Notes: generated from the letters alone by a model not told the origin. A DNA stretch of 64,000 nt from Massilia horti (GCF_004614195.1 NZ_SPUM01000102.1:33720-97719), one strand, 5' to 3'; positions 1 through 8,986 are shown, numbered from the stretch's first letter. Made by a program: numbers and translations.

Positions 1-1
1 C

Positions 2-952
2 ATCCTGATCCATGCCGGGGCGGCGGTCGACATCGCTGCCAACGGCCAGGCCGCCCTGTCGATGCTGGCCGAGGGCGAGCGCTACGACGCGGTGCTGATG
101 GACCTGCAGATGCCGGTCATGAGCGGCTTTGACGCGGCGGCGGCGATCCGCGCGATGGGCCTCTTTGATCTGCCGATCGTGGCGATGACGGCCAACGCGT
201 CCGACGAGGACCGGCAGCGCACACTGGCCGCCGGCATGAACGCGCACCTGGCCAAGCCGCTCGATGTCGACGAGCTGGTGGACACGCTGGCGCGCCTGTG
301 CGCCCTGCCCTCGCCCGCTTGCGCGCCGCAGACAGCGCTTGCCGATCCGGCGCCGGCCAGCATTCCGGGGATCGACCTGAAGGCGACCCTGCCGCGCTTT
401 GGCGGCAGCTTTGCCAGCTTCGCGGCGCTGCTCAAGCGGCTGGAGAGCTCGCAGGGCGGCACCCTGGACGAAGTGCGCGCCATGCTGCGCCGCTCCGATC
501 GCCAGGGAGCCGCGCAGCTGGTGCACCGGCTGCGCGGCGTCGCCGCCAACCTCGGCGCGACCGACGTGGCGGCGCTGGCGCTCGAACTGGAGCAGGCACT
601 GCGCAGCGCCGACGATGCAGCGCTCGCGGTGCGCCTGGCGCGGCTGGACAGCGCACTGCAGGTGGTGCTGGACGCGGCGCGTGAATTGCAGGCGAATGCA
701 CCCGCGGCGACGCTGGCGGTGGCGCCAGGCGCCGCTTCGCCTGCGCCGCACACCGATCTGGTGCGGCTGTTAGAATTGCTTCGTACTAACAACCTGAAGG
801 CGATGGCGCAGTTCGACGCCCTGCGCCCGGCGCTTGAACTATCCTTGGCAGCGCAGGAAAACGTGGCGCTGGCGGAAGCGGTCGAGACCCTGCGTTTCGA
901 TACGGCTGCCAGCCTGGTGCAGCAGATTTTGGACCGGAAGACTGACGCATGA
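2..952 (+). CDS. Hybrid sensor histidine kinase, C-terminal part (REC-HPt), cut by window edge
   Basis: The reading frame is open from the first complete codon at position 2, so the gene begins upstream and only about 316 residues are visible. The first part is a response-regulator receiver domain; its phospho-acceptor Asp is codon 101-103 in the motif VLMDLQMPVMSG, and the late Lys of the fold lies in AHLAKPLD. A linker rich in Ala and Pro follows, then an HPt domain with the phospho-His at codon 524-526 in the motif LVHRLRGVAANLGA. This order is typical of the end of BarA/ArcB-type phosphorelay kinases, with the kinase core upstream. The stop overlaps the next start (ATGA), so the diguanylate cyclase downstream is probably its output partner. 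The stimulus cannot be inferred from this fragment. Confidence 0.88.
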   Translation: MLIHAGAAVDIAANGQAALSMLAEGERYDAVLMDLQMPVMSGFDAAAAIRAMGLFDLPIVAMTANASDEDRQRTLAAGMNAHLAKPLDVDELVDTLARLCALPSPACAPQTALADPAPASIPGIDLKATLPRFGGSFASFAALLKRLESSQGGTLDEVRAMLRRSDRQGAAQLVHRLRGVAANLGATDVAALALELEQALRSADDAALAVRLARLDSALQVVLDAARELQANAPAATLAVAPGAASPAPHTDLVRLLELLRTNNLKAMAQFDALRPALELSLAAQENVALAEAVETLRFDTAASLVQQILDRKTDA

Positions 953-1872
953 GCTGGACTGACCTGGCCGTCAACGGCCGCATCCTTGTCGTCGACGACG
1001 CAATGGAAAACATCCAGGTCCTGAACGGGGCTTTGGAAGGCGAGCATGAGGTGCTGTTCGCGATGAGTGGCGAAAAGGCGCTCGAGCTCGCGCGCGGCCA
1101 GCGCCCGGACCTGATCCTGCTCGATGCGATCATGCCCGGCATGGATGGCTACGCGGTGTGCGACGCCCTGCGCGCCGGCCCCGACACGCGCGACATCCCG
1201 GTCATCTTCGTCACCGCGCTCAAGACCCCGGAAGACGAAACGCGGGCGCTGGCGGCCGGCGCCGCCGACTTCATCAGCAAACCGGTGAACGCGGCGGTGG
1301 TGCGGGCGCGCGTGCGCACCCACCTGACCATCAAGCGCCAGAGCGACGCGCTGCGCGCGCTGACCCTGACCGACGGCCTGACCCAGGTGGCCAACCGGCG
1401 CGCGTTCGACCAGCGTTTGGAAGCCGAATGGCGGCGCTGCGAACGGGCCGCGCTGCCGATATCGCTGATCCTGGTCGACGTCGACCACTTCAAGGCCTAC
1501 AACGACCATTACGGCCACCAGGCCGGGGACGCCTGCCTGGTGCGGGTGGGCATGGCGCTGCGCCGGGTGGCAGGACGCCCGCAAGACCTGGTCGCGCGCT
1601 ACGGCGGCGAGGAATTCGCGATCCTGCTGCCCCAGCTCGATGCCGGGGGCGCCGAGGGGCTGGCCATGCGCCTGCAGGCGGAACTGGCGCTGCTCGAGAT
1701 CGAGCATGCCACTTCCCCCACTTCGCCCTGGCTCACGGTGAGCATGGGCATCGCGCAAATGGCGCCGGCCGGGGCGGCCGAACCGGCGGCGCTGGTCGAA
1801 GCGGCGGATGCCCGCCTGTACCTGGCCAAGCGCGCCGGGCGCAATTGCTTTCGCATCGGCAGCGCCTCGTGA
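949..1872 (+). CDS. Response regulator with GGDEF domain (diguanylate cyclase)
   Basis: A 307-residue cytoplasmic two-domain protein. Residues about 10-125 form a receiver domain with the acidic pocket VVDD and phospho-acceptor Asp59 in LLDAIMPGMDG. Residues about 140-305 form a GGDEF domain with an intact signature GGEEF (residues 219-223), so it should make cyclic di-GMP from two GTP. An RxxD inhibitory site (RPQD) lies five residues before GGEEF, so product feedback inhibition is expected. The start overlaps the stop of the REC-HPt kinase by four bases, which implies translational coupling and a linear phosphorelay: kinase, HPt, this receiver, c-di-GMP output. Architecture resembles PleD/WspR-type regulators. 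Confidence 0.93.
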   Translation: MSWTDLAVNGRILVVDDAMENIQVLNGALEGEHEVLFAMSGEKALELARGQRPDLILLDAIMPGMDGYAVCDALRAGPDTRDIPVIFVTALKTPEDETRALAAGAADFISKPVNAAVVRARVRTHLTIKRQSDALRALTLTDGLTQVANRRAFDQRLEAEWRRCERAALPISLILVDVDHFKAYNDHYGHQAGDACLVRVGMALRRVAGRPQDLVARYGGEEFAILLPQLDAGGAEGLAMRLQAELALLEIEHATSPTSPWLTVSMGIAQMAPAGAAEPAALVEAADARLYLAKRAGRNCFRIGSAS

Positions 1873-1879
1873 GCGCAGC

Positions 1880-2332
1880 TTACGGCAAGTAAAGCAGCAG
1901 GAATTCGGCCACGCAGACCGGCTTGCCGTCGTCCTCGCGCTCGACATCGACATCGAGCAGCATCAGGCCGCCACCCTTGCGCTCGGATACCTCGCGCAGC
2001 GCGATGCGTCCGCACACCCTGCTGCCGGACGGCAGCGGCGCCGGGAAGCGCACCTTGTTCACGCCGTAGTTCAGGACCATTTTCGCGTTCGGCATGTTGA
2101 TCACGTCGGCCAACATCGCCGGCAGCATCGACAGCGTCAAAAAGCCGTGCGCGATCGTGGTGCCAAACGGCGCGTCGCGGCAGCGCTCCTGGTCGACGTG
2201 GATCCACTGATGGTCGTCGGTGGCGTCGGCAAAGGTGGAAATGCGCTCTTGCGTAATCGCGAAAAAGCGCGAGACGCCAAGCTCCTGCCCGGCAAGGGCG
2301 CGCAAATCGTCCAGACTCAATATCTCACGCAT
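1880..2332 (-). CDS. MaoC family dehydratase
   Basis: A hotdog-fold protein of 150 residues, the last gene of the minus-strand acyl-CoA operon. The hydratase-2 signature is visible: Asp and His in DDHQWIHVD, followed by [12 protein letters not shown]. These enzymes hydrate trans-2-enoyl-CoA to 3-hydroxyacyl-CoA, or do the reverse. The start at 2332 is preferred because GGGAGAA lies just upstream and it overlaps the preceding MaoC gene by eight bases; an upstream in-frame ATG at 2374 would add an atypical Trp/Cys-rich leader. Two adjacent single-hotdog MaoC genes suggest a heteromeric hydratase, as in ChsH1/ChsH2-like pairs, but this is inference. It converges on the diguanylate cyclase gene with only 7 bases between the stops. 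Confidence 0.88.
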   Translation of the reverse strand: MREILSLDDLRALAGQELGVSRFFAITQERISTFADATDDHQWIHVDQERCRDAPFGTTIAHGFLTLSMLPAMLADVINMPNAKMVLNYGVNKVRFPAPLPSGSRVCGRIALREVSERKGGGLMLLDVDVEREDDGKPVCVAEFLLLYLP

Positions 2333-2792
2333 CGTTTTCTCCCATCGGGCGGCGCCCGAACATTCCCATTCCATCGACGGTACACACCGGCTCGCCGTGC
2401 TGGTTGGTGGCGGTCCAGCGCGACCACACGACCCCGCGGTCCGGCTTGGAGTTTGAAGCCTTGACCTCGCGGGTCAAGTAGCGCACGTGCAGGGTGTCGC
2501 CGGCGCGCACCGGCTGCAGCCAGCGCACGCCGTCCAGGCCGGGCGAGCCCATGCTGGAGGCCGCGCACATCAGGCCGTCCACCACCATCCGCATCATCAT
2601 GCTGCAGGTGTGCCAGCCGCTGGCGATCACGCCGCCGTAGATCGAATCCCGGGCCGCATCAGGGTCGACATGGAACGGCTGCGGGTCGAACTGTCTGGCG
2701 AAGGCGATGATCTCGTCCTCGGTCACGGTGCGCTTGCCCAGGTCGATCTCCTGGCCTGGATAGAAGTCTTCGAAGTACCATTGCCTGCTCAT
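2325..2792 (-). CDS. MaoC family dehydratase
   Basis: A 155-residue MaoC/hotdog protein beginning [19 protein letters not shown], typical of acyl dehydratases. The catalytic motif is [13 protein letters not shown], with Asp and His in hydratase-2 spacing; the later helix is [10 protein letters not shown], where the other MaoC has TTIAHG. It overlaps the upstream acyl-CoA dehydrogenase by four bases (ATGA type) and the downstream MaoC gene by eight, so all are translated from one message. The likely role is enoyl-CoA hydration after the neighbouring dehydrogenases. The substrate is unknown; the cassette resembles those for branched, dicarboxylic or steroid side-chain acyl-CoAs more than the classical FadB route. 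Confidence 0.88.
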   Translation of the reverse strand: MSRQWYFEDFYPGQEIDLGKRTVTEDEIIAFARQFDPQPFHVDPDAARDSIYGGVIASGWHTCSMMMRMVVDGLMCAASSMGSPGLDGVRWLQPVRAGDTLHVRYLTREVKASNSKPDRGVVWSRWTATNQHGEPVCTVDGMGMFGRRPMGENDA

Positions 2793-3916
2793 GCCACCTC
2801 CGCTTGGGCAAACCCGGGCTGTGCGATGAAGCGCGCCAGGTGGTGGTCGGAGTCGCCCAGGGTGAGCTCGAAGAAGGTGAGCCGCTTGAAGTAGTGGGCC
2901 GCGGGCAATTCATCGGTCACGCCCATGCCGCCATACAGCTGCACCGCCTGCTGCCCGACGAACCGGGCCGCCTGGCCGATGCGGAACTTGGCGGCCGAGA
3001 TGGCGCGCCGGCGCTCCTGCGGGTCGGGCGAACCGAGCCTGGCCGCGGCCAGCAGCACCATCGAGCGCGCCTGCTCAAGGTGGATGTACATGTCGGCCAT
3101 GCGGTGCTGCAGCGCCTGGAAGGTCCCGATCGGCACGCCGAACTGCTGGCGCGTCTTGAGGTACCCGAGGGTGTCCTCGAACAGCGCCTCCATTGCGCCG
3201 AGCGCGTCAAAGCACAAGAGGCCGGCGCCGTAGTCGAGCGCGGCGTCCAGCACGTCCCCGCCGGCGCCTGGCGCGCCGACCACGGCATTCGCCGCCACCT
3301 GCACGCCGTCAAAGCGGATGTTTGCCGCGCGCCGGCCATCCAGCGTGCGGTATTGAACGATGTGCACGCCAGGCGCATCGGCCGCGACCACGAACACCGT
3401 GATGCCTTCGGGCGCGTGCGCCGTGACGATCAGCGCGCCGGCCTGGGCCCCGTGCAGGACGACCTTTTTTTCGCCGCGGATAAGATAGCCGCCGTCCACC
3501 CGTTCAGCGCGGGTTTCGATGCTGGTCATGTCGTGGCGCGACTGCCGCTCGCCCAGGGCGCAGGCCAGCTTGAGTTCGCCGGCGGCCACGCGCTGGAGTA
3601 GTAGGCCATGGCCACCGCCCAGCTTGAGGAACTCGGCGCCCAGCACGGTCGCGAAGTACGGTTCGACCACCAGGCCGCGTCCGAGCTCGCGCATCACCAC
3701 AAACATGTCGAGCGCGCTGCCGTCAAAACCGCCCTGCGCTTGTGGTATCGGCAGCGCGGTCATGCCCAGCTCGGCCAGCGTCGCCCATGCAGCCTCGGAC
3801 ACGCCGGCTGGCGACTGGATGATGGCGCGGCGCGCCTCGAAACTGTAGTCGCGCGCGATCCAGCGCTTGATCGCGTCGGCGAACTGGACCTGCTCTTCCG
3901 TGAAATTGAAGTCCAT
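2789..3916 (-). CDS. Acyl-CoA dehydrogenase, small-subunit type (PimD-like)
   Basis: An FAD-dependent acyl-CoA dehydrogenase of 375 residues, starting [19 protein letters not shown]. The N-terminal helical domain, central beta domain and C-terminal helical domain are all present. The C-terminal region reads [20 protein letters not shown], a form seen in the smaller partner of paired dehydrogenases such as PimD. An in-frame ATG far upstream (4063) is rejected because it lies inside the neighbouring dehydrogenase gene and adds an Arg/Ser-rich non-homologous leader. It lies 10 bases downstream of a second, divergent dehydrogenase and overlaps the MaoC gene by four bases, which suggests an alpha2beta2 enzyme followed by a hydratase. 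Confidence 0.92.
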   Translation of the reverse strand: MDFNFTEEQVQFADAIKRWIARDYSFEARRAIIQSPAGVSEAAWATLAELGMTALPIPQAQGGFDGSALDMFVVMRELGRGLVVEPYFATVLGAEFLKLGGGHGLLLQRVAAGELKLACALGERQSRHDMTSIETRAERVDGGYLIRGEKKVVLHGAQAGALIVTAHAPEGITVFVVAADAPGVHIVQYRTLDGRRAANIRFDGVQVAANAVVGAPGAGGDVLDAALDYGAGLLCFDALGAMEALFEDTLGYLKTRQQFGVPIGTFQALQHRMADMYIHLEQARSMVLLAAARLGSPDPQERRRAISAAKFRIGQAARFVGQQAVQLYGGMGVTDELPAAHYFKRLTFFELTLGDSDHHLARFIAQPGFAQAEVA

Positions 3917-3926
3917 GTGCTTTCCC

Positions 3927-5117
3927 TTACAGGCCCAGGATCGCCTGGGCGATGATGTTGCGTTGGATCTCGTTCGTGCCGCCGTAGATCGACGTTTTGC
4001 GGAAGTTGAAGTAGTACGGCGCGAGCGGCGTGGCCTCATCAATACCGGACACGCTGTGTTCAATCTCGCCTTCCAGGTAGGCCGGGTCGAACGGCAGCGC
4101 CAGCGGGCCCGCCGCCTCGAGCATCAGCTCGGTCAGCATCTGCTGGATCTCGGTGCCGCGCACCTTGAGCACCGACGCTTCCGGCCCCGGAGCCTTGTCG
4201 GCGCGGGTGAGCGCGCGCAGCACGGTCACCTCCAGCGCCATCAGTTCGATCTCCAGCGCGGCGACCTTGGCGGCGAACAGCGGATCTTTCAGTAGCGGCT
4301 TGCCGTTCTTTTTCTCGCTGCCCGCCAGACGCTTGAGGAAGGCCAGCTCGCGCTTGGAGCGTCCCACCGCGGCAATGCCGGTGCGTTCGTGGCCGAGCAG
4401 GTACTTGGCATAGGTCCAGCCCTTGTTCTCCTGGCCGACCAGGTTGGCGACCGGCACCCGCACGTTGTCGAAGAAGACCTCGTTCACCTCGTGTTCTTCG
4501 TCGAGCATGATGATCGGGCGCACCGTGACGCCGGGCGCATGCATGTCGATCAGCAGGAACGAAATGCCCTCCTGCTTGCGCACCGTGGGATCGGTGCGCA
4601 CCAGGCAGAAGATCATGTCGGCGTACTGCGCCAGGGTGGTCCAGGTCTTCTGGCCATTGACGATGTAGTACTCCCCCTCGCGCACGGCGCTGGTCTTGAG
4701 CGAGGCCAGGTCGGAACCGGAACCGGGCTCGGAATAGCCCTGGCACCACCAGTGTTCGCTGGACAGGATGCGCGGCAGGTAGTGGTCTTTCTGTGCCTGC
4801 GTGCCAAAGGCCATGATGACGGGGGCCACCATGTTCACGCCGAACGGCATGATCTGCGGCGCGCCGGCAAGCGCGCATTCCTCTTCGAAGATGTGGCGCT
4901 GTATCTGCGTCCAGCCCGGTCCGCCGTATTCGACCGGCCAGCCCGGCGCGACCCAGCCTTGCGCGGCCAGGATCTTGTGCCAGCGAACCCAGTCCTCTTT
5001 CGACAAACGCAGGTGACTGCGCACCTTGTGCCGCAGGTCGGCGGGCAGGCTGGCGTCGAGGAAGGCCCGCACCTGGTCACGGAACGCGAGTTCGGCCTCG
5101 CTGTAATACAGGTCCAT
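3927..5117 (-). CDS. Acyl-CoA dehydrogenase, large-subunit type (PimC-like)
   Basis: First gene of the acyl-CoA operon: 396 residues, starting MDLYYSEAELAFRDQVRAF. FAD-binding features are clear: WCQGYSEPGSGSDLASL, and the C-terminal IYGGTNEIQRNIIA. In classical medium-chain enzymes the last motif carries the catalytic Glu as YEGT; here it is YGGT, as in PimC and other large subunits, so the base must come from elsewhere in the protein or from the partner. The next gene is a small-subunit type dehydrogenase. A candidate promoter and a 14-bp palindrome lie upstream (5161-5234). Substrate unknown. Confidence 0.92.
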   Translation of the reverse strand: MDLYYSEAELAFRDQVRAFLDASLPADLRHKVRSHLRLSKEDWVRWHKILAAQGWVAPGWPVEYGGPGWTQIQRHIFEEECALAGAPQIMPFGVNMVAPVIMAFGTQAQKDHYLPRILSSEHWWCQGYSEPGSGSDLASLKTSAVREGEYYIVNGQKTWTTLAQYADMIFCLVRTDPTVRKQEGISFLLIDMHAPGVTVRPIIMLDEEHEVNEVFFDNVRVPVANLVGQENKGWTYAKYLLGHERTGIAAVGRSKRELAFLKRLAGSEKKNGKPLLKDPLFAAKVAALEIELMALEVTVLRALTRADKAPGPEASVLKVRGTEIQQMLTELMLEAAGPLALPFDPAYLEGEIEHSVSGIDEATPLAPYYFNFRKTSIYGGTNEIQRNIIAQAILGL

Positions 5118-5203
5118 TCTGTCTCCTTGGAATCGTTCGGTTCAAGAGCAGGACCCTCGAACCGGCGCGCCGGTCATGCAAAAAAGCACGACCGTTCACA
5201 AGG

Positions 5204-5234
5204 ATTGTACCCGAAAAGAGTGAGCGAATATCAA
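5204..5234 (-). promoter_or_regulatory. Candidate promoter of the acyl-CoA operon, with nearby palindrome
   Basis: Read on the minus strand, TTGATA (5229-5234) and TACAAT (5204-5209) resemble -35 and -10 boxes, separated by 19 bp, slightly longer than ideal. A perfect 14-bp palindrome, ACCGGCGCGCCGGT (5161-5174), lies between the putative start site and the ATG at 5117, in the place expected for a TetR-type operator or a leader hairpin. Neither is confirmed by a second copy in the window. Confidence 0.4.
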
Positions 5235-5290
5235 CAATTCGCCGCATGCGGCCGGGGGCGTGAGTGGCAGTGTGGTGTTTGCCCACCCCG

Positions 5291-5330
5291 GAAAACACAA
5301 ACGGGAGGCTCCCTTGCGAGAGCCTCCCGT
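5291..5330 (-). terminator. Rho-independent terminator of prc
   Basis: A perfect 11-bp stem (5301-5311 with 5320-5330, ACGGGAGGCTC) with an 8-base loop. On the minus strand it is followed by TTGTGTTTTC. It starts 22 bases after the prc stop codon. Confidence 0.8.
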
Positions 5331-5351
5331 CATTCACAGCGTTAGTGCGGT

Positions 5352-7604
5352 TTAGTTGCCGCCGACCTTGGTCGAAGCCATGTAGGGCATCGTCCGCGAC
5401 GCCATCCTGGTGTCGGTCTTGAGCATCGCGACCTCGTCCGCCAGGATGTGGGCGGCTTCCTGCAAGAGCACGTCCTTGGCATTCTTGGCCGCCTTTTCGG
5501 CCGCCAGTTCCGCCTGCAGGTTGCGCTCGTCGGCCTGCAGGCCGTCATCCTGCCTGAGCGACCTGGAAGCCAGCACCGACTTGGCGGGCGCGGTAGGCAC
5601 CGGCGCCTTGCTGCGCGCCTCTTTCGCGCCCGGGCCGGCCGCCGGCTCGTCCTTGACGCTGGCCTTGCCGTCCGCCAGGCGCGCCTCGCGCAGGCGCGAC
5701 TTTGCGTCCTGGGCGTCGCGCTCCTTGCGGCGCACGGCCTCGTTCAGCGAGATCGCGTTGTCCTTGCGCAGTTTGATGACCTCGGCGATGTCCTCCTGCA
5801 GGTACTGGAAGTCCTTGTCCTTGGCGATGCGCGCCTCATGGCGCTTCTGCAGCGGACCCACCAGCTCCTTCAGGTCGCCCAGCGCCACGTAGTTGGCCGG
5901 CTTGATCGTGGTCCACGGCAAGGCGTTCTCGTAGGACGACTCGCCGAAGCTGTCGACATCGGAGGTCACTGGCAGCTTGATGTCCGGCGTCACGCCGCGC
6001 AGCTGGGTGGTGCCGCCATTGATCCGGAAGAACTGGGCGATCGTCATCTTCAGCTCGCCGTAGCGCACCTTTTCGTTCGGCGAGAAACGGTCCAGGTTGA
6101 TCAGGGTCTGCACCGTGCCCTTGCCGAAGCTCGGCTCGCCGATCACGATGCCGCGGCCATAGTCCTGGATCGCGGCGGCGAAGATCTCGGAGGCCGAGGC
6201 CGAGCCGCGATTGATCAGCACGCCCATCGGGCCGTCCCAGGCCAGGCCCGGGTTGGTGTCGCTCTCGACCTCGACCCGCCCTTCCGCGGTGCGCTGCTGC
6301 ACCACCGGACCCTTGTCGATGAACAGGCCCGTCAGTTCCACCGCTTCGATCAGCGACCCGCCGCCGTTGTTGCGCAGGTCGATCAGCACGTTGTCGACCT
6401 TCTCCTTCTTCAGTTCGCCCAGGATGCGCTGCACGTCGCGGGTGGCGCTCTTGAAGTCCTTGTCACCCCTGCGGCGCGCCTCGAAGTCCAGGTAGAAGGT
6501 CGGCAGCGAGATCACGCCGATGCGGCGCTTGGCGCCGCCATCCTTGACCTCGATGATCGATTTCTTGGCCGACTGCTCTTCCATGGCGATCTTCTTGCGC
6601 ACCAGCTGGACCGTGACGTGCTTGCCGTCTGGACCGGCGTCGGCCGGAATCACGTCCAGCCGCACGGTCGAGTCCTTTTCGCCGCGCACCAGTTGCACCA
6701 CGTCGTCGATGCGCCAGCCGAGCACATCGGTCATCGCGCCGCTCGCCCCCTGCCCCACGCCGACGATCTTGTCGCCGACCTTCAGCTTGCCGGACTTGTC
6801 GGCCGGACCGCCGGGCACGATCTCGCGGATCAGCGTGTAGTCGTCGCGCGTCTGCAACACCGCGCCGATGCCTTCCAGCGACAGGCGCATGGCAATGTCG
6901 AAGTTCTCGGCCGAGCGCGGGCCCAGGTAGTTGGTATGCGGCTCGATCGAGGTTGCATAGGCGTTCATGAACATCTGGAACACATCCTCGTTGTTGAGCT
7001 TCTTGAGGCGGTTCTGGTAGTTCTCGTAACGCTTGTCGAGCGTCTCGCGGATCGCTTTTTCGTCCTTGCCGGCGAGCTTGAGGCGCAGCCAGTCATTCTT
7101 GACGCGTTTGCGCCACAGGTCGCGTATTTCGTCCTCGTTCTTTGCCCACGCGGCCTTCTCGCGATCGAGCTGCAAGGTCTCGTCGCTGGTGAAGTCGAAC
7201 TTGCCCTTGAGCAGTTCGCGGGCGTACGCCATGCGCTCGCCGAAGCGTTGCTGGTACAGGTTGAAGACCTGGAACGGCAAGGTCAGGTTCTCGTTGTTGA
7301 TCGCGTAGCCAATCTTGGCGCGCATTGGCGCGAACTGATCGATATCGGCTTGGGTGAAGTACAGCTTTTCGCTGTCGAGCCCCTTGAAATAGTTATCGAA
7401 GATTTTTTCCGACAACGCGTCGTCGAGCGGAACCGCCTTGTAGTGATAGCGCGACAGCACCCGGGATGCCCACAGCGCGGCCTGCGTCTGCGCAGGGGCC
7501 GGCTTCATCTGGGTGACAGCGACGGCCGCCTTTTCGGGCTGCGCGATCACCACGTGGGCCGACATGGCGGCTGCCAGGACGGCTATCAATATTTGCTTCT
7601 TCAT
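5352..7604 (-). CDS. prc: Carboxy-terminal processing (tail-specific) protease
   Basis: A periplasmic serine protease of 750 residues, near the length of E. coli Prc/Tsp, which removes C-terminal segments from envelope proteins. It has a Sec signal peptide ending near VVIAQ, an N-terminal helical domain, a PDZ domain (about residues 240-330, with GGPADKSGKLKVGDKIVGVG) and the S41 catalytic core. The catalytic dyad is visible: Ser470 in GSASASEIFAAA and Lys495 in SFGKGTVQ, 25 residues apart as in E. coli. The C-terminal DUF3340-like region is Lys/Glu-rich and probably helical. It stands alone, with a strong terminator downstream. A 727-codon open frame on the opposite strand is a compositional shadow. 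Confidence 0.96.
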   Translation of the reverse strand: MKKQILIAVLAAAMSAHVVIAQPEKAAVAVTQMKPAPAQTQAALWASRVLSRYHYKAVPLDDALSEKIFDNYFKGLDSEKLYFTQADIDQFAPMRAKIGYAINNENLTLPFQVFNLYQQRFGERMAYARELLKGKFDFTSDETLQLDREKAAWAKNEDEIRDLWRKRVKNDWLRLKLAGKDEKAIRETLDKRYENYQNRLKKLNNEDVFQMFMNAYATSIEPHTNYLGPRSAENFDIAMRLSLEGIGAVLQTRDDYTLIREIVPGGPADKSGKLKVGDKIVGVGQGASGAMTDVLGWRIDDVVQLVRGEKDSTVRLDVIPADAGPDGKHVTVQLVRKKIAMEEQSAKKSIIEVKDGGAKRRIGVISLPTFYLDFEARRRGDKDFKSATRDVQRILGELKKEKVDNVLIDLRNNGGGSLIEAVELTGLFIDKGPVVQQRTAEGRVEVESDTNPGLAWDGPMGVLINRGSASASEIFAAAIQDYGRGIVIGEPSFGKGTVQTLINLDRFSPNEKVRYGELKMTIAQFFRINGGTTQLRGVTPDIKLPVTSDVDSFGESSYENALPWTTIKPANYVALGDLKELVGPLQKRHEARIAKDKDFQYLQEDIAEVIKLRKDNAISLNEAVRRKERDAQDAKSRLREARLADGKASVKDEPAAGPGAKEARSKAPVPTAPAKSVLASRSLRQDDGLQADERNLQAELAAEKAAKNAKDVLLQEAAHILADEVAMLKTDTRMASRTMPYMASTKVGGN

Positions 7605-7744
7605 ACGTCGTTTCTCCGAGCCATTCGGTAACTCTCTGCCGGTAATCCGGCGTCCGCGACCAATTCTACAGGATAGCTGAGCACCGCAGAGTCAAGTTGT
7701 ACGGTTTCGCCGAGCGAGCTTAAGGTGCCCCTAAGGAAGCCGCC

Positions 7745-8305
7745 TCACGTTTTTACAAATCGAAACAAGCTTGGTTGTAACCAGAACAGAATCCCCAGGG
7801 CGATTATGATGACGATCAAGTAAGGCCACGAACGCAGCGCCAGCCGCCAATCGACCGGCGACGGCCAGAACGAGAGGAACTGTGGTGCCAGCACAAATGT
7901 CAGGGCAAGATCGACCGGGCCGAACTGCAAGCCGCCGCGGGTGCGCCACCAGGCGAACGCCAGCGGCACCAGCAGGACCAGGACCGGGGCCAGCGCGGCC
8001 GGCGCAGCGTTGTACCAGCGCAAATTGGCGAAGGTGACCGAGCCCAGTTCCCAGAGCTTGCCGCGGCGGCGCGGGATGATGGTCAGCCCGGTCGGCTCGG
8101 CGTTGGTCAGCAGCCCGACCGAAAAGTGCGCCAGCTCATGGCACAGCGTGCCGGCCACGGTGAACACGAAAAAGAACGGATGGGCGTTCGATACCATCCA
8201 GATCAGGAAGGCCAGCGCGGCCGACGGGGCCAGGTACAGCAGGATGTCGGCGTGCGCGCACAACCAGGCGGGGGCCACGCTGCTGCAGCCATGAAGCAGC
8301 GACAT
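7745..8305 (-). CDS. Integral membrane protein with HELAH zinc-protease motif
   Basis: A protein of 186 residues with four to five hydrophobic segments. A transmembrane helix at about residues 40-65 carries GTLCHELAHFSVGLL, the HExxH zinc motif inside a membrane segment as in site-2 (M50) proteases. A second M50-type motif (NxxPxxxxDG) is not clear; WYNAAPAALAP could correspond but lacks the Asp-Gly. I therefore call it M50-like, catalytic status uncertain. It lies 15 bases downstream of tdk and probably shares its transcript. No function links it to thymidine kinase. Confidence 0.7.
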   Translation of the reverse strand: MSLLHGCSSVAPAWLCAHADILLYLAPSAALAFLIWMVSNAHPFFFVFTVAGTLCHELAHFSVGLLTNAEPTGLTIIPRRRGKLWELGSVTFANLRWYNAAPAALAPVLVLLVPLAFAWWRTRGGLQFGPVDLALTFVLAPQFLSFWPSPVDWRLALRSWPYLIVIIIALGILFWLQPSLFRFVKT

Positions 8306-8320
8306 CGGGGTTTCCCGTGT

Positions 8321-8872
8321 TCAGCCGGTATAAAAGCAGCGGCCGCAAGCCTGGCGGTAACTCTCGTTGCCGCCGATGCTGACCTGCTCGCCTTCACGGA
8401 TGCGTCGACCCTCTTCGTCGACGCGGATGTTCATTGTCGCCTTCTTGCCACAGGTGCAGATGTTCTTGATTTCCTCGATATCGTCGGCCAGCGCCAGCAA
8501 GTAGGCCGAGCCCGGGAAGGGTGCACCGCGAAAGTCGCTGCGCAACCCGTAGCAGATGACGGGCACCCCGCGCACCTGCGCCAGTTGGTGCAGTTGCTGG
8601 ACCTGGACGGTGGACAGGAACTGAGCCTCGTCGACCAGCACGCAGGACACATCCGGCGCGCTTTCAAGGAAATCGGTATCGCCATCGAACAGGTCGACCT
8701 GGCGATTCGGCCCCAGGCGTGACGTGATCAGGCCGACGCCATAGCGGTCGTCGATCGCCGCCGTGTACAGCTGGACCGCCTGACCCTGCTCCTCGTAATT
8801 GTGCGCCACCTGCAGCAGTGCGGTCGATTTACCGGCATTCATTGCCGAGTATCTGAAATAAAGTTTAGCCAC
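8321..8872 (-). CDS. tdk: Thymidine kinase
   Basis: A type II thymidine kinase of 183 residues that phosphorylates thymidine with ATP in the salvage pathway. The P-loop SAMNAGKST is at residues 9-17, the Walker B/DEAQ motif is VLVDEAQFL, and the lasso/zinc region has paired cysteines (CTCGKKA and CGRCF). The length matches the E. coli family. A TATAAT box sits 38 bases upstream of the start, inside a long inverted repeat (8885-8930). The HELAH membrane protein follows closely. Confidence 0.96.
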   Translation of the reverse strand: MAKLYFRYSAMNAGKSTALLQVAHNYEEQGQAVQLYTAAIDDRYGVGLITSRLGPNRQVDLFDGDTDFLESAPDVSCVLVDEAQFLSTVQVQQLHQLAQVRGVPVICYGLRSDFRGAPFPGSAYLLALADDIEEIKNICTCGKKATMNIRVDEEGRRIREGEQVSIGGNESYRQACGRCFYTG

Positions 8873-8884
8873 TGCCGTGCCCTG

Positions 8885-8930
8885 AAGAATCCCGGTTGGA
8901 AATCAACGGATTATAGCAACCGGGATTCTT
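8885..8930 (-). promoter_or_regulatory. tdk -10 box enclosed by a 14-bp inverted repeat
   Basis: The arms AAGAATCCCGGTTG (8885-8898) and its exact complement (8917-8930) flank an 18-base spacer that contains TATAAT on the minus strand (8910-8915). I see no good -35 box. Because transcription would begin inside the spacer, the upstream arm is not in the RNA. The palindrome therefore looks more like a DNA operator than a hairpin for tdk, although readthrough from the upstream PEP-CTERM gene could form it as a hairpin. Confidence 0.5.
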
Positions 8931-8986
8931 TTCGCGCCAGAAAATGCACCGCGGGGCAGCGCGGCCCAGGCAGCTTATCGGATAAC

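Noticed and set aside
5448..7631. Long plus-strand open frame opposite prc (727 codons)
   Set aside because: It mirrors the codon pattern of prc on the other strand; the product is rich in Arg, His, Ala and Val with no domain, signal or ribosome site.
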